The notes below the pieces were generated by a model, which saw only the letters and a list, made by a program, of their open reading frames with translations, had not been told where the DNA came from and made no database searches. From Rhodococcus zopfii NBRC 100606 = JCM 9919 (GTDB lineage Bacteria > Actinomycetota > Actinomycetes > Mycobacteriales > Mycobacteriaceae): a stretch of DNA of 64,000 bases. Of the stretch, positions 48,011 to 58,315 are shown one piece after another (the stretch's first letter is position 1; every line of letters starts with the position of its first letter). The stretch lies in assembly GCF_001895025.1 (NCBI RefSeq), contig NZ_BCXI01000023.1, positions 54,072-118,071 on the forward strand. Reading direction: 5' to 3'. The translations under genes were made by a program, and so were the position numbers.

Positions 48011-48136
48011 GCTTGTGGGGTGGGTGGGATGGCCGGTCGGCGGCTGTCCCACTGGCCGGGAGTGGCCGAAATCACTCGGGCTGCGGGTGTCACCGTATCG
48101 CGACGGTTTACTACCACTGCGTCAGAAGGAATCTCG

Positions 48137-49729
48137 ATGTCGCTGAACTTGGCGGACTTGTACGAAGCCATCGCCGACGCCGTCCCCGATCGCACCGCGA
48201 TCATCTGCGGGAACGGCCGACTCACCTACCGCGAACTCGATGCCGGTGCCAATCGGCTCGCTCACCATCTGGCCGGTGCGGGGGTCGTCGCGGGTGACCA
48301 CGTCGGTCTGTACATGCGCAACAGCACCGAGTTCGTCGAATCGCTCCTGGCGATTCTGAAGATCAGGGCTGTCCCTATCAACATCAACTACCGCTATGTC
48401 GACGCCGAGCTGGCCTATCTGTTCGCCAATGCCGAACTCGCCGCCCTCATTGCCGACGGCGAGTTCGCGACCACCACTGCCGTCGTACTGCCGCGCACGC
48501 CGACGATCCGGCACGTCGTCACCGTGGGAGCGGCCGCCGACGCGGACTGGGGAACAGTCACCACCGCCGACTTCCACGAGGCTGTCGCCGTACAGTCCGA
48601 CGAACGCGACTTCGCGCCGCGCAGCGGCGACGATCAATTCATCATCTACACCGGTGGCACCACCGGCATGCCCAAGGGCGTGATGTGGCGCGCCGAGGAC
48701 TTCTTCCACGCGGCCCTGTCAGGCGGCAATCCGATGGGCGATCCTCACTCCGACATCGCGTCGGTCGCGACGCAGGCCGCGAACATGCCGGAGATGACCT
48801 GGATGCTGACCGCGCCGCTGATCCACGGCGCCGCGATGTACAGCATGTTCAGTGCCTTCTGCCTCGGCGTCTCGCAGGTCGTGGTGCCGGCATTCGACGC
48901 GAAGGAGATGCTCTCGCTCATCGAACGCGAGCGCGTGATGACGATGACCATCGTCGGCGACGCGATGGCCCGCCCGCTCGCCGACGCGATCGCCGAGCAC
49001 GGCTCGGAATACGACCTGAGCTCCCTGTTCGTCGTCGGTTCCGGCGGCGCGCTGTTCTCCAAGAACGTGCGCGAACAGCTCGTCTCGTTGCTGCCGAACG
49101 TCATGGTGCGCGACGGATTCGGATCGTCCGAGTCCGGGATCGACGGCGATCTCTCGATCGGCGAGGACGGCCGGATGCGTATCGCCGCGAAGCCGACCGT
49201 CAAGGTCGTCGACGAGCGTATGCGACCGATCGAACCGGGATCCGGCGAGATCGGCTACATCGCCCGTGCCGGGCACGTGCCGCTCGGCTACTGGGGTGAC
49301 CCGGAGAAGACCGCGGCAACGTTCCCCGTCGTCGACGGCGTGCGGATGTCGATCCTCGGCGACATGGCGAGTGTCGAGGAGGACGGCACGATCGTGCTGC
49401 TCGGCCGCGGCTCGATGTGCATCAATACGGGCGGGGAGAAGGTGTACCCGGAAGAAGTGGAGATGGCGATCAAGAGCCATCCGTCCGTGATGGACGTGCT
49501 CGTCGCGGGAGTCGAGGATGAACGCTACGGGCAACGCGTCGGAGCCGTGGTGCAGCCGCGCGAGGGCCATGAGGTGCCCGAACTCGACGACCTCATCGCC
49601 CACGTCGCCGGCCGGATCGCCCGCTACAAGGCTCCGCGCATGGTTGTCGGCGTCGACACTATCGTGCGCTCGCCCGCAGGCAAGGCCGACTACCGCTGGG
49701 CCAGGGCCACTCTCGAAGCCGAGAAGTAG
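48137..49729 (+). CDS. Acyl-CoA synthetase, FadD19-like
   Basis: A 530-residue AMP-dependent ligase. Its N-terminus NLADLYEAIADAVPDRTAIICG, P-loop YTGGTTGMPKGVMWR, DAMARPL segment, GSSESG, and hinge GGEKVYPEEVE with the final SPAGKADYRWA lysine motif follow the pattern of M. tuberculosis FadD19, which activates C5 side chains of steroids. This suggests a branched or bulky acid as substrate. The ATG at 48137 follows AGAAGGA. It diverges from the SDR pair with a 191-bp shared promoter. It provides the entry step of the beta-oxidation cluster. Confidence 0.9.
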   Translation: MSLNLADLYEAIADAVPDRTAIICGNGRLTYRELDAGANRLAHHLAGAGVVAGDHVGLYMRNSTEFVESLLAILKIRAVPININYRYVDAELAYLFANAELAALIADGEFATTTAVVLPRTPTIRHVVTVGAAADADWGTVTTADFHEAVAVQSDERDFAPRSGDDQFIIYTGGTTGMPKGVMWRAEDFFHAALSGGNPMGDPHSDIASVATQAANMPEMTWMLTAPLIHGAAMYSMFSAFCLGVSQVVVPAFDAKEMLSLIERERVMTMTIVGDAMARPLADAIAEHGSEYDLSSLFVVGSGGALFSKNVREQLVSLLPNVMVRDGFGSSESGIDGDLSIGEDGRMRIAAKPTVKVVDERMRPIEPGSGEIGYIARAGHVPLGYWGDPEKTAATFPVVDGVRMSILGDMASVEEDGTIVLLGRGSMCINTGGEKVYPEEVEMAIKSHPSVMDVLVAGVEDERYGQRVGAVVQPREGHEVPELDDLIAHVAGRIARYKAPRMVVGVDTIVRSPAGKADYRWARATLEAEK

Positions 49730-49758
49730 ACCGATCGCCGGGCGCGGTCGTGGGTGCG

Positions 49759-50391
49759 CTATCCGCGACCGCGCCCGGACGGGCCGCCGGGGAGGAGGGT
49801 GTCGGCAGCGAATCGTGCTGCCCGGTCGAAGTTCTCGGTGCCGTCGTCGTCAGGGTTCTGCCGCCAGTGCCGCATCGTCGAGACGTACACGGCTCCGACC
49901 ATCTGCGCGAGGAACGGCAGGGGATAGTCGGTGCGGACCTCGCCGTGTTCGGTGCCGGGCTCGATGAGGCGCAGCATCTGATCGTCGAACCGCTGGGTGC
50001 GTTCGCGGCTGGTGTCGGGTGTGGCGAGATCCCGTTCGATTTCGCCGGTGACCGCGCGCATGTATCCGGGGTACCGGCGCGATTCACGCGCGAAGTCGGC
50101 GAAGACGCCCGCGATTCGTTCCGCGGTCGTGAGGTCCTTCGCGAGCAGTTCGTCGACCAGGGTTGTCAACGCGTCCATGTGGCTCGCGTGCAGTGCCGTG
50201 ATCAGATCGTCCTTGCTGGGGAAGTAGTTGAAAACCGTTGCGCGTGAGACACCGGCGAGATCGGCGATGTCCTCGATCGTCGAGCCGGCGACGCCGCGTT
50301 CGGCGAACAGTCGTCTGGCTGCGTCCAGCATGCGCCGGCGGGTCTGCAGCTTGTTGCGCTCGCGGCGACCGAGGGCCGGGGGCTCGCTCAT
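49759..50391 (-). CDS. TetR-family transcriptional regulator (candidate regulator of the cluster)
   Basis: A 210-residue regulator. The HTH spans RRRMLDAARRLFAERGVAGS and TIEDIADLAGVSRATVFNYF, with the KDDLITALHASHMDAL linker following. The ATG at 50391 is the first plausible start. It is convergent with the fadD gene and diverges from the phosphotransferase gene, with a 508-bp region between that contains two KstR-like motifs, one 104 bp upstream of this start. It is not itself an obvious KstR orthologue. Its position makes it the best candidate for binding the shared motif. Confidence 0.86.
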   Translation of the reverse strand: MSEPPALGRRERNKLQTRRRMLDAARRLFAERGVAGSTIEDIADLAGVSRATVFNYFPSKDDLITALHASHMDALTTLVDELLAKDLTTAERIAGVFADFARESRRYPGYMRAVTGEIERDLATPDTSRERTQRFDDQMLRLIEPGTEHGEVRTDYPLPFLAQMVGAVYVSTMRHWRQNPDDDGTENFDRAARFAADTLLPGGPSGRGRG

Positions 50392-50494
50392 CTTTTCCGC
50401 AACTTTCAGTGTCGGGCGTCTCGTCGGTTGAATGCGTGGGCGAGGCGCGGAGTCGTTGTCAGCGTAGAAGGTGGGCGGATGGGCGGGAAATCCG

Positions 50495-50508
50495 TAGAAC
50501 GGGTTCCA
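50495..50508. promoter_or_regulatory. KstR-like operator upstream of the TetR gene
   Basis: TAGAACGGGTTCCA contains GAAC-GG-GTTC and satisfies the known KstR pattern TnnAACnnGTTnnA exactly. It lies in the 508-bp divergent region 50392-50899. A second copy is 163 bp further right; both are followed by CAAAAA. The rest of that region shows no gene. Confidence 0.65.
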
Positions 50509-50657
50509 AAAAGTTGGACTGGCGTCTATCTTTATCCCGGGGGCCGGCAATGGGGGTAACGAGATCGGGCAGGGCACTCACGACGTCGTCGGGTCGAACC
50601 GCTCGCAGGTCCGGCACCGCGGTGTCGGCCGTGGGCGTCTTTGTGCAGGTCAAGCGG

Positions 50658-50671
50658 TAGAACGGATTCCA
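50658..50671. promoter_or_regulatory. KstR-like operator upstream of the phosphotransferase operon
   Basis: TAGAACGGATTCCA differs from the 50495 site at one position. The context GTAGAACGG-TTCCAAAAA is shared, so about 20 bp are nearly duplicated. Confidence 0.6.
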
Positions 50672-50899
50672 AAAACCTTGGAGATCGTATTGACTTCGAG
50701 TGGATCCCGCTGCTGTACTTCGTTCTGGATCCGCAGTGTGACCCACATCGCAGAGTGGATCCACCACGACGCTCACAGCGCGAGATCCGGCACGATCTCG
50801 GCTCTCATCCGAACGCCCGGGCACGCGACGCGGAAAGGTCCCTGACACTGCAGCGTGCCGCCACGGGCCCGATTCGTTCAAGAAACTGGAGGTACGGGC

Positions 50900-52045
50900 A
50901 TGACCGCCGAGAGTGTGGTGCCTGAAGGCGCGGAGCAGGACATCAAGACCACGGAGACTGATCTGGGCGAGCTGCGCGAACAGCTCGAGGGCTGGCTCGG
51001 AGACCGTCTCGAAGCCGACGCGTCGCCGCGCGTGTACAACCTGAATCGCCCGGAACACTCCGGAATGTCCAGCATTTCGGTCCTGTTCGACCTCGACTGG
51101 TCGAAGAACGGCCAGGAACAGAGCGCGCAGCTCGTCGCGCGGCTCGCTCCCGAGGCAGACGCGTACCCGGTGTTCCCCAGCTACGACCTGCAGCGTCAGT
51201 TCGATGTCATGACCGCCGTCCGCGACAGTAGCGACATCCCGGTGCCGAACGTGCGCTGGGTCGAGACCTCCGCCGATGTGCTGGGCCGGCCGTTCCTCGT
51301 CATGGACCGCGCCGAAGGTGTAGTGCCCGTGGACAACCCGCCGTACGTTTTCACCGGCTGGTTGCTCGACGCCGACGACGACACCCGCAGGGCCGTGCAG
51401 AGCACGAGCGTGAAGGTTCTCGCGGACATCCACGCGATCACCGAACCCGCGTCCAAGCTGCCCGCGATGGTCGCTCCCGCCGGAGTGTCGAGCCTGCGCC
51501 GGCACGTCGAGAACGAGCGTGCATACTACGAGTGGACCCGCCGTGAGGACGGACTGCGTATTCCCGTGCTGGAGCGCGCATTCGAGTGGCTCGAGACCAA
51601 CTGGCCGGCCGACCCGTCCGAGGACGTGCTGTGCTGGGGCGACGCGCGTATCGGCAACATTCTGTACAGAGGCACCGACGCCGGCGCGGTCCTCGACTGG
51701 GAGTCGGCGGCGCTCGCCCCGCGGGAACTGGACCTGGGCTGGTTCATCTTCTTCCACCGCATGTTCCAGGACATCGCCGACCAGTTCTCAATGCCAGGTC
51801 TGCCCGGATTCCTCCGGCGCTCGGACGTCGTGGCCGAGTACGAGAAGATCTCCGGAGTCGAAGTCCGTGACCTCGACTTCTACCTCGTGTACGCCGCACT
51901 GCGCCACGGCATCGTGATGTCTCAGATCATGCGCCGTCGCGTCCATTTCGGCGAGATGGAGTTCCCCGCCGACCCCGATCACCTGGTGCTCCATCAGGCA
52001 ATGCTCGCGCAGTTGATCGACGATTCCTACGACTGGGAGAAGTAG
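50900..52045 (+). CDS. Phosphotransferase family protein (APH/choline kinase fold)
   Basis: A 381-residue kinase-fold protein of the aminoglycoside phosphotransferase superfamily. The catalytic loop is CWGDARIGNILY (the HxD-like Asp followed by Asn) and the metal-binding Asp lies in GAVLDWESAALAP. It also has the N-terminal PxxYNLNRPEHSGMSS segment of the subgroup often found near actinobacterial fatty-acid and steroid cluster genes. The family is related to human ACAD10/11 N-terminal domains, which phosphorylate 4-hydroxyacyl-CoAs before dehydratase-like elimination. That role here is only a hypothesis. ATG 50900 follows GGAGG. The next gene starts 5 bp after its stop. Confidence 0.85.
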   Translation: MTAESVVPEGAEQDIKTTETDLGELREQLEGWLGDRLEADASPRVYNLNRPEHSGMSSISVLFDLDWSKNGQEQSAQLVARLAPEADAYPVFPSYDLQRQFDVMTAVRDSSDIPVPNVRWVETSADVLGRPFLVMDRAEGVVPVDNPPYVFTGWLLDADDDTRRAVQSTSVKVLADIHAITEPASKLPAMVAPAGVSSLRRHVENERAYYEWTRREDGLRIPVLERAFEWLETNWPADPSEDVLCWGDARIGNILYRGTDAGAVLDWESAALAPRELDLGWFIFFHRMFQDIADQFSMPGLPGFLRRSDVVAEYEKISGVEVRDLDFYLVYAALRHGIVMSQIMRRRVHFGEMEFPADPDHLVLHQAMLAQLIDDSYDWEK

Positions 52046-52050
52046 CACAG

Positions 52051-53151
52051 ATGAAACCCGTTCAGCTCGACGAGTACCCCGTGCACCAGGCGCCGCTGTC
52101 GCTGGGTCGCGTGTCGTCCACGGACCGGAACTTCTACGACCGCAACTATTTCAACGCTCACGACCGTACCGGCGACATCTTCCTGATCTCCGGCTTCGGT
52201 GTCTATCCGAACCTGAGTGTCGTCGATGCGTTCGTCACCGTGCGGCACGGCGACTCGCAGGTCGCGGTGCGCTTCTCGGACGCGCTCGGAGAGCGCTCGA
52301 TGGAGAGCAAGGTCGGCGGCTACCGCCTCGAGGTCATCGAGCCGCTGCAGAAGATCCGCGTGATCTGCGAGCACGAGCAACTCTCGTGCGACATCACCTG
52401 GGACGGTTCGTTTCCGGCTGTACTCGAGGAAGCGCACATCCTCATGTCGAGCCCGCGCCCGATTCTCGACGCGTCCCGCTTCGCGCAGGTCGGGAGCTGG
52501 TCCGGCACCCTGGCCGTACAGGGCAAGGACGTCACCCTCGACCCCCACACGTGGATGGGCACGCGCGACCGCTCGTGGGGCATCCGTCCGGTCGGCGAGC
52601 CGGATCCGCAGGGACGCTGGACCTACGAGAACCGAGGCGGCCACTACTGGACATACGTGCCGCTGCGCTTCGACGACTTCGCGCTGATGGTCATCGTGCA
52701 GGAGTCGCAGGACGGTCACCGCACCCTCAACCACGCCACCCGGGTCTTCGCCGACGGCCGCGTCGAGCAACTCGGATGGCCCCGGGTCGAGGTGAACTAT
52801 CGCAGCGGAACCCGCCACCCCGAGTCGGCGCGCCTGCACCTGACCACGCCGAAGGGCGAGCCGCTCGTCGTGGACATCGAGAACCTGGGATTCATCTCGC
52901 TCAGCCACGGCGCCGGCTACAGCGGCGACCCGGAGTGGACGCACGGTGAGTGGAAGGGCGAGAACTGGTCGTCGTTGTCCGTCGTGGACACCGCGAGCCA
53001 GGACTTCCTCGCCCGGCTTCCGTTCTCCACCATCGACCACATCGCGAAGGCGACGATCGACGGTCGGGTGGGCTGGGGCATGTTCGAGCACGCGGTTATG
53101 GGACGCCATGATCCGTCCGGCTTCACCGGCTGGCTGGATATGGCTCCGTGA
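52051..53151 (+). CDS. Uncharacterised 366-residue protein paired with the phosphotransferase
   Basis: I do not recognise a firm family. The protein is soluble and beta-rich, with TDRNFYDRNYFNAHDRTGDI, DPHTWMGTRDRSWGIRPVGE, and GGHYWTYVPLRFDDFALMVI. The WMGTRDRSWGIR stretch and overall layout recall the AttH/CrtC-like (lipocalin-type, carotenoid hydratase) fold or DUF7064-type proteins. It begins 5 bp after the phosphotransferase stop, so the two are clearly co-expressed. A function in hydration or isomerisation of a bulky lipid would fit, but there is no direct evidence. Confidence 0.7.
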   Translation: MKPVQLDEYPVHQAPLSLGRVSSTDRNFYDRNYFNAHDRTGDIFLISGFGVYPNLSVVDAFVTVRHGDSQVAVRFSDALGERSMESKVGGYRLEVIEPLQKIRVICEHEQLSCDITWDGSFPAVLEEAHILMSSPRPILDASRFAQVGSWSGTLAVQGKDVTLDPHTWMGTRDRSWGIRPVGEPDPQGRWTYENRGGHYWTYVPLRFDDFALMVIVQESQDGHRTLNHATRVFADGRVEQLGWPRVEVNYRSGTRHPESARLHLTTPKGEPLVVDIENLGFISLSHGAGYSGDPEWTHGEWKGENWSSLSVVDTASQDFLARLPFSTIDHIAKATIDGRVGWGMFEHAVMGRHDPSGFTGWLDMAP

Positions 53152-53200
53152 GAAGGGGCAGTGCGGCGGCACGCTCGCCGCACCGCCCCTTGTCGTCTCG

Positions 53201-54026
53201 TCAGTTTTCCGACGTCTGCGCGGCCATCGCGGACAGCGCCGGCGCGATGAACGTGCGATGTACGTACGCGCCGAAGCCGCCGTCGACGGGAAGATCCGCG
53301 CCGCTGATCCAGGTGGACTCGGACGACGCGAGGAACAGCAGGGCATCGGCGATCTCCTCGGCGCGACCGTGCCGGCCGGCCCACGCCGCGGCCCCGTCGA
53401 TGGTTTCCGCGCCCATCGTCGCGGTGAAGTCCTTCAGGAGCGGCGTGCCGATCGTGCCGGGAGAGACGCTGTTCGAGCGCAGCCCGGTCGCCTTGCCTTC
53501 AACGGCGAGATTGCCGGACCAGATGATCGCGGCTTCCTTGGAGAGGCTGTAGCACGCGCCTTCGATGCCCGGATGGTCCGCGAAGGAGTCGAGTGCGGCG
53601 TCCCAGTCGTCGATCCCGAGGAAGTCGTTGAGCATGTCGTAGTGCTGCTGCCACATGAACCCGGCCTGGGACGCGGTCGTGACGACGGTGGCGTCGGAGG
53701 TGAACTTCGGCTGCAGCGCCCGTGTCAGGTCACGGGGGGCGAGGGCGTTGATCGACAGGACGGTGCGCCACGGCAGTGTCGCGGCGACACCCGCGTTGTT
53801 GATGAGCGAGTCGATCGGGCCGGCGATCTGCTCGGCGATCGCGAGGACACCGGCGTGCGTCGACAGATCGCCCACCACCATGCGGGAGACCGCGGGGTCG
53901 GGTGGTCGCGACCCGGTCGACGCCGATCACGGTGGCGCCCTGGGCTGTGAGCTTGGTGACGGCGGCAGCGCCGACACCGGACGAGCAGCCGGTGACGACG
54001 ACGGTCTTGCCGGAGAAGTCGGGCAT
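53201..54026 (-). pseudogene. SDR family oxidoreductase, frameshifted
   Basis: The gene starts at ATG 54026 with MPDFSGKTVVVTGCSSGVGA and reads correctly to about codon 40 (GATVIGVDRVATT). It then leaves frame near 53900-53902. The rest (MVVGDLSTHAGVLAIAEQ, SLINNAGVAATLPW, YSLSKEAAIIW, GADLPVDGGFGAYV) is intact in another frame to the stop at 53201. The total length is 3n+1, so one extra base, probably a C in the CCC run on the coding strand, explains it. If the base is an error, the product is a normal 274-residue SDR, resembling 3alpha-hydroxysteroid dehydrogenase-like enzymes. It is convergent with the 366-residue gene. Confidence 0.8.
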
Positions 54027-54300
54027 GGAGGTGCTCCTTGTGATAGTTGCGGGCGCCGGTCGACAGTCCCGGCCCAGATCGTCGATCACGGACCGAAGCC
54101 GAATCGAGTGTGGATACCGTAGCACTCGAAGGTTGTTGGCTGAAAGGCAATTTATCCAGTGCTACAGGCGATCTCGCGCACCTCTGTGACCCGTTGCGGG
54201 TGGTTCTCCCTGACCGGAATCGACTCGATCATCCGTCGTCGACGGTGCGACACCGAGCGTTCGATCTTCGTCCGGGGTGGACGGAACGACGGGGCGGACG

Positions 54301-54656
54301 ATGCCGAGAATTGCGTCGGCACGAGACGCCGCCGAACCCGGTTCGGCGGAGCCGCGCGCGGCACGGCCGCATCCTGAAGGCGGCGGCGTACCTGGGTGCC
54401 GAGAACGACCCCGAACGTGTCCGGATGCACGAGGTAGCGAAGCTCGCCGGCGTCGCGATCGGCACCCTGTACCGCTGTTTCCCTTCCGAGGCGCACCTGT
54501 TCGTCGCGGTGATGGTCGACCGGATCGAGCGCACGGCTCTCTCGCTCGCGCACCGGTCGTGGTGGCGTTGTGGTTCGGGCTCGTCCGATCAGCCCTCAAC
54601 GGGCGCCCCTCGATTCCCGGTCCCGTGTCCAGACCGGCGTGGTCCCGCTCGGTGAG
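54301..54656 (+). pseudogene. TetR regulator (KstR-like), degraded
   Basis: The frame starting at ATG 54301 (MPRIASARDAAEPGSAEPRA) loses register at GCGG near 54360. The next frame then gives a good HTH (RILKAAAYLGAENDPERVRM, HEVAKLAGVAIGTLYRCFPS). After about 30 more codons it jumps to LWFGLVRSALNGR, which is the far C-terminus of KstR-like regulators. So most of the ligand-binding domain is missing and one or two frameshifts are present. Residues in the recognition helix (VAIGTLYR) match KstR-type proteins. It lies just upstream of the thiolase gene, whose promoter carries a KstR-like site. The 274-bp stretch before it (54027-54300) shows only a GTAGCACT/AGTGCTAC repeat at 54119-54165. Confidence 0.7.
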
Positions 54657-54687
54657 ATGAGCAGGGGGAGTGGGGTCACCAGAGAAA

Positions 54688-54701
54688 TAGAATCAATTCC
54701 A
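54688..54701. promoter_or_regulatory. KstR-like operator upstream of the thiolase operon
   Basis: TAGAATCAATTCCA has the same outer bases as the sites at 50495 and 50658. It lies 22 bp before the thiolase start, overlapping the likely promoter. Confidence 0.6.
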
Positions 54702-54714
54702 GCATCCGGAATGA

Positions 54715-55887
<1,173 letters not shown>

Positions 55888-55956
55888 ACCGTCCTGCCCG
55901 TACCTGCGCTGTCCCGCCACCCCCGCACCTGCGTCCGGGGGAACCCCGCCCCGGGT

Positions 55957-56011
55957 CCGAGCGAATGTATCGCTCGTCTCCTTGGATCGATCGAACGATA
56001 CATTCGCTCGG
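55957..56011. repeat. 55-bp inverted-repeat element, copy 1
   Basis: The arms CCGAGCGAATGTATCG (55957-55972) and its exact complement (55996-56011) flank a 23-nt centre containing CTCCTTGGATCGATCG. Each arm contains a smaller palindrome, GAGCGA-ATGTA-TCGCTC in the left one. It lies in the 176-bp gap between thiolase and acyl-CoA dehydrogenase genes. A second copy is at 60690-60744. Confidence 0.85.
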
Positions 56012-56063
56012 AAAGAACGGGGGTGGCGAACCTTTCCTATGCTTCCAACCGAAGGACCCGTTC

Positions 56064-58250
56064 ATGACCATTGGACTGAGTGACGAGGACCGCGAACTCC
56101 GCGATTCCGTACGCGGATGGGCCGCGCGCCATTCAACCCCCGCGGTGATCCGCGAGGCCGTCGAGGCGAAGACCGAGACGCGACCGCAGTACTGGGATTC
56201 GCTCGCCGAACTCGGCATGCTCGGCCTGCACCTGCCGGAAGAGGTCGGCGGTGCCGGTTTCTCCCTCCTCGAAACCGGGATCGTCGCAGAGGAACTCGGT
56301 CGCGCGATGGTGCCGGGTCCGTTCCTGCCGACCGTGATCGTCTCCGCCGTACTGAACGCCGCCGGGCGCACCGACGATCTCGCGGGACTGGCCGACGGCT
56401 CGTTGTCCGGCGCGGTGTCCCTGCAGCCCGGTCGTCTGCGCATCACCCGCGACGGTGATACCGCCACCCTGTCCGGCACGTCGAGTCAAGTGCTCGGTGG
56501 CCAGATCGGCGACGTGTTCCTGCTCGCCGCCGCCGACGACGGTGAGCTCGCGTTCGTCGCTCTGCACCGCGACCGGCTGGTCGTTCGCGATCTGCCCAGC
56601 TACGACGTGGTGCGACGCAACGCCGAGGTCGAGGTCGACGGCCTGCCGCTCGCCACCAGTGACGTGCTCAGCCTCGATTCGCGGCGGGTCCTCGACTTCG
56701 CCGCGACGCTCTTCGCGGCGGAAGCGGCCGGCCTGTGCGACTGGGCCACCACGACCGCCGCCGATTATGCGCGCGTGCGTCAGCAGTTCGGGCGGGTCAT
56801 CGGCCAGTTCCAGGGCGTCAAGCACCAGGCCGCCCGCATGCTGAGCCGGACCGAGCAGGCCCGCGTCACCGCGTGGGATGCCGCGCGTGCCCAGGGCGAG
56901 GGCGTCCCGGCCGGCGAGGCGGCGCTGGCTGCCGCGGTCGCCGCAGCCGTGGCGCCCGAGGCTGCGTTCCGGGTGACGACGGACTGTATCCAGGTCCTCG
57001 GTGGCATCGGCTACACGTGGGAGCACGACGCCCACCTGTATCTGCGGCGCGCCCAGTCGCTGCGGATCCTGCTGGGCTCCACCGCATCCTGGAAGCGCCG
57101 GGTCGCGGCCCTCACCCTCGGCGGCGCCCGCCGCGTCCTCGGGATCGATCTGCCGGCCGAGGCCGAGCAGATTCGCGCCGACGTTCGTGCAGAACTCGCA
57201 CACGCGTCCGAACTCGTCGGTGCCGATCGTAAGGTATACCTTGCCGAGAAGGGTTACACTGCACCGCATCTGCCCGCACCCTGGGGCAAGAGCGCCGATC
57301 CGGTCACCCAGCTCGTGATCGCCGAGGAGCTGCGTGCCGCGGAGCTCGAACCGCACGACATGATCATCGGGAACTGGGTAGTGCCCACGCTCATCGCGCA
57401 CGGCAGTGACGAGCAGCTCGAACGGTTCGTGCCCGGATCGCTGCGCGGAGACATCGTCTGGTGCCAGCTGTTCTCCGAACCGGGCGCCGGCTCCGACCTC
57501 GCGGGCCTGTCCACCAAGGCCACCAAGGTCGACGGCGGCTGGAAGCTGCAGGGCCAGAAGGTGTGGACGTCAATGGCCAGGGTGGCCGACTGGGGTATCT
57601 GCCTGGCCCGCACCGACTCCGACGTCGCCAAGCACAAGGGCCTGTCGTACTTCCTGATCGACATCAGGAACACCCCGGGCCTCGACATCCGACCGCTCCG
57701 CGAGATCACCGGCGAGGCACTGTTCAACGAGGTGTTCCTCGACGATGTGTTCGTCCCGGACGACTGTCTCGTCGGCGAGCCCGGCGACGGCTGGAAACTC
57801 GCTCGGACGACCCTGGCGAACGAGCGGGTGTCGCTGTCCAACGACTCGTCGCTCGGGGCCGGCGGAGAAACGCTGCTCTCGCTCGCGAAAACGACCCCCG
57901 GCTTCGACGACGAACAGCTCACCGTCCTCGGGAAGGTGCTGTGCGACGCGCAGTCCGGTGGACTCATGGGGCTGCGGGCGACGCTGCGATCGCTGACCGG
58001 TGCGCAACCCGGCGCGGAGTCGTCGATCGCCAAGCTGCTCGGCGTCGAGCACGTCCAGCAGGTGTGGGAGGTCGCGATGGAATGGGCCGGCCCGGCGTCG
58101 CTGCTCGGCGAGCAGGACCGCCGGTCCGCGACACAGATGTTCCTCAACGCACAGTGCCTGTCCATCGCGGGCGGAACCACGAACGTCCAGCTCAACATCA
58201 TCGGCGAGCGGATCCTCGGTCTGCCGCGCGATCCCGAACCCGGCAGGTGA
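56064..58250 (+). CDS. Fused two-domain acyl-CoA dehydrogenase, FadE34-like
   Basis: A 728-residue protein made of two acyl-CoA dehydrogenase modules (about 1-340 and 355-728). The first contains DYARVRQQFGRVIGQFQGVK and QVLGGIGYTWEHDAHLYLRR. The second has WCQLFSEPGAGSDLAGLSTK, KVWTSMARVADWG, and SIAGGTTNVQLNIIGERILG. This architecture matches M. tuberculosis FadE34 (ChsE3), which dehydrogenates a C24 steroid side-chain CoA. It probably performs the first oxidation of a bulky acyl-CoA with FAD. The ATG at 56064 follows GAAGGA. The MaoC gene follows after 65 bp. Confidence 0.92.
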   Translation: MTIGLSDEDRELRDSVRGWAARHSTPAVIREAVEAKTETRPQYWDSLAELGMLGLHLPEEVGGAGFSLLETGIVAEELGRAMVPGPFLPTVIVSAVLNAAGRTDDLAGLADGSLSGAVSLQPGRLRITRDGDTATLSGTSSQVLGGQIGDVFLLAAADDGELAFVALHRDRLVVRDLPSYDVVRRNAEVEVDGLPLATSDVLSLDSRRVLDFAATLFAAEAAGLCDWATTTAADYARVRQQFGRVIGQFQGVKHQAARMLSRTEQARVTAWDAARAQGEGVPAGEAALAAAVAAAVAPEAAFRVTTDCIQVLGGIGYTWEHDAHLYLRRAQSLRILLGSTASWKRRVAALTLGGARRVLGIDLPAEAEQIRADVRAELAHASELVGADRKVYLAEKGYTAPHLPAPWGKSADPVTQLVIAEELRAAELEPHDMIIGNWVVPTLIAHGSDEQLERFVPGSLRGDIVWCQLFSEPGAGSDLAGLSTKATKVDGGWKLQGQKVWTSMARVADWGICLARTDSDVAKHKGLSYFLIDIRNTPGLDIRPLREITGEALFNEVFLDDVFVPDDCLVGEPGDGWKLARTTLANERVSLSNDSSLGAGGETLLSLAKTTPGFDDEQLTVLGKVLCDAQSGGLMGLRATLRSLTGAQPGAESSIAKLLGVEHVQQVWEVAMEWAGPASLLGEQDRRSATQMFLNAQCLSIAGGTTNVQLNIIGERILGLPRDPEPGR

Positions 58251-58315
58251 GGGAGCATCCGTGAACCGCGTGGAGCAATACCCGTCCGGAACGTCGGCGA
58301 AGGAGTCGTAGCGCC

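Noticed and set aside
58260..58310. A 16-codon frame between the acyl-CoA dehydrogenase and MaoC genes
   Set aside because: It has no ribosome-binding site of its own, and its end contains the ribosome-binding site of the MaoC gene.
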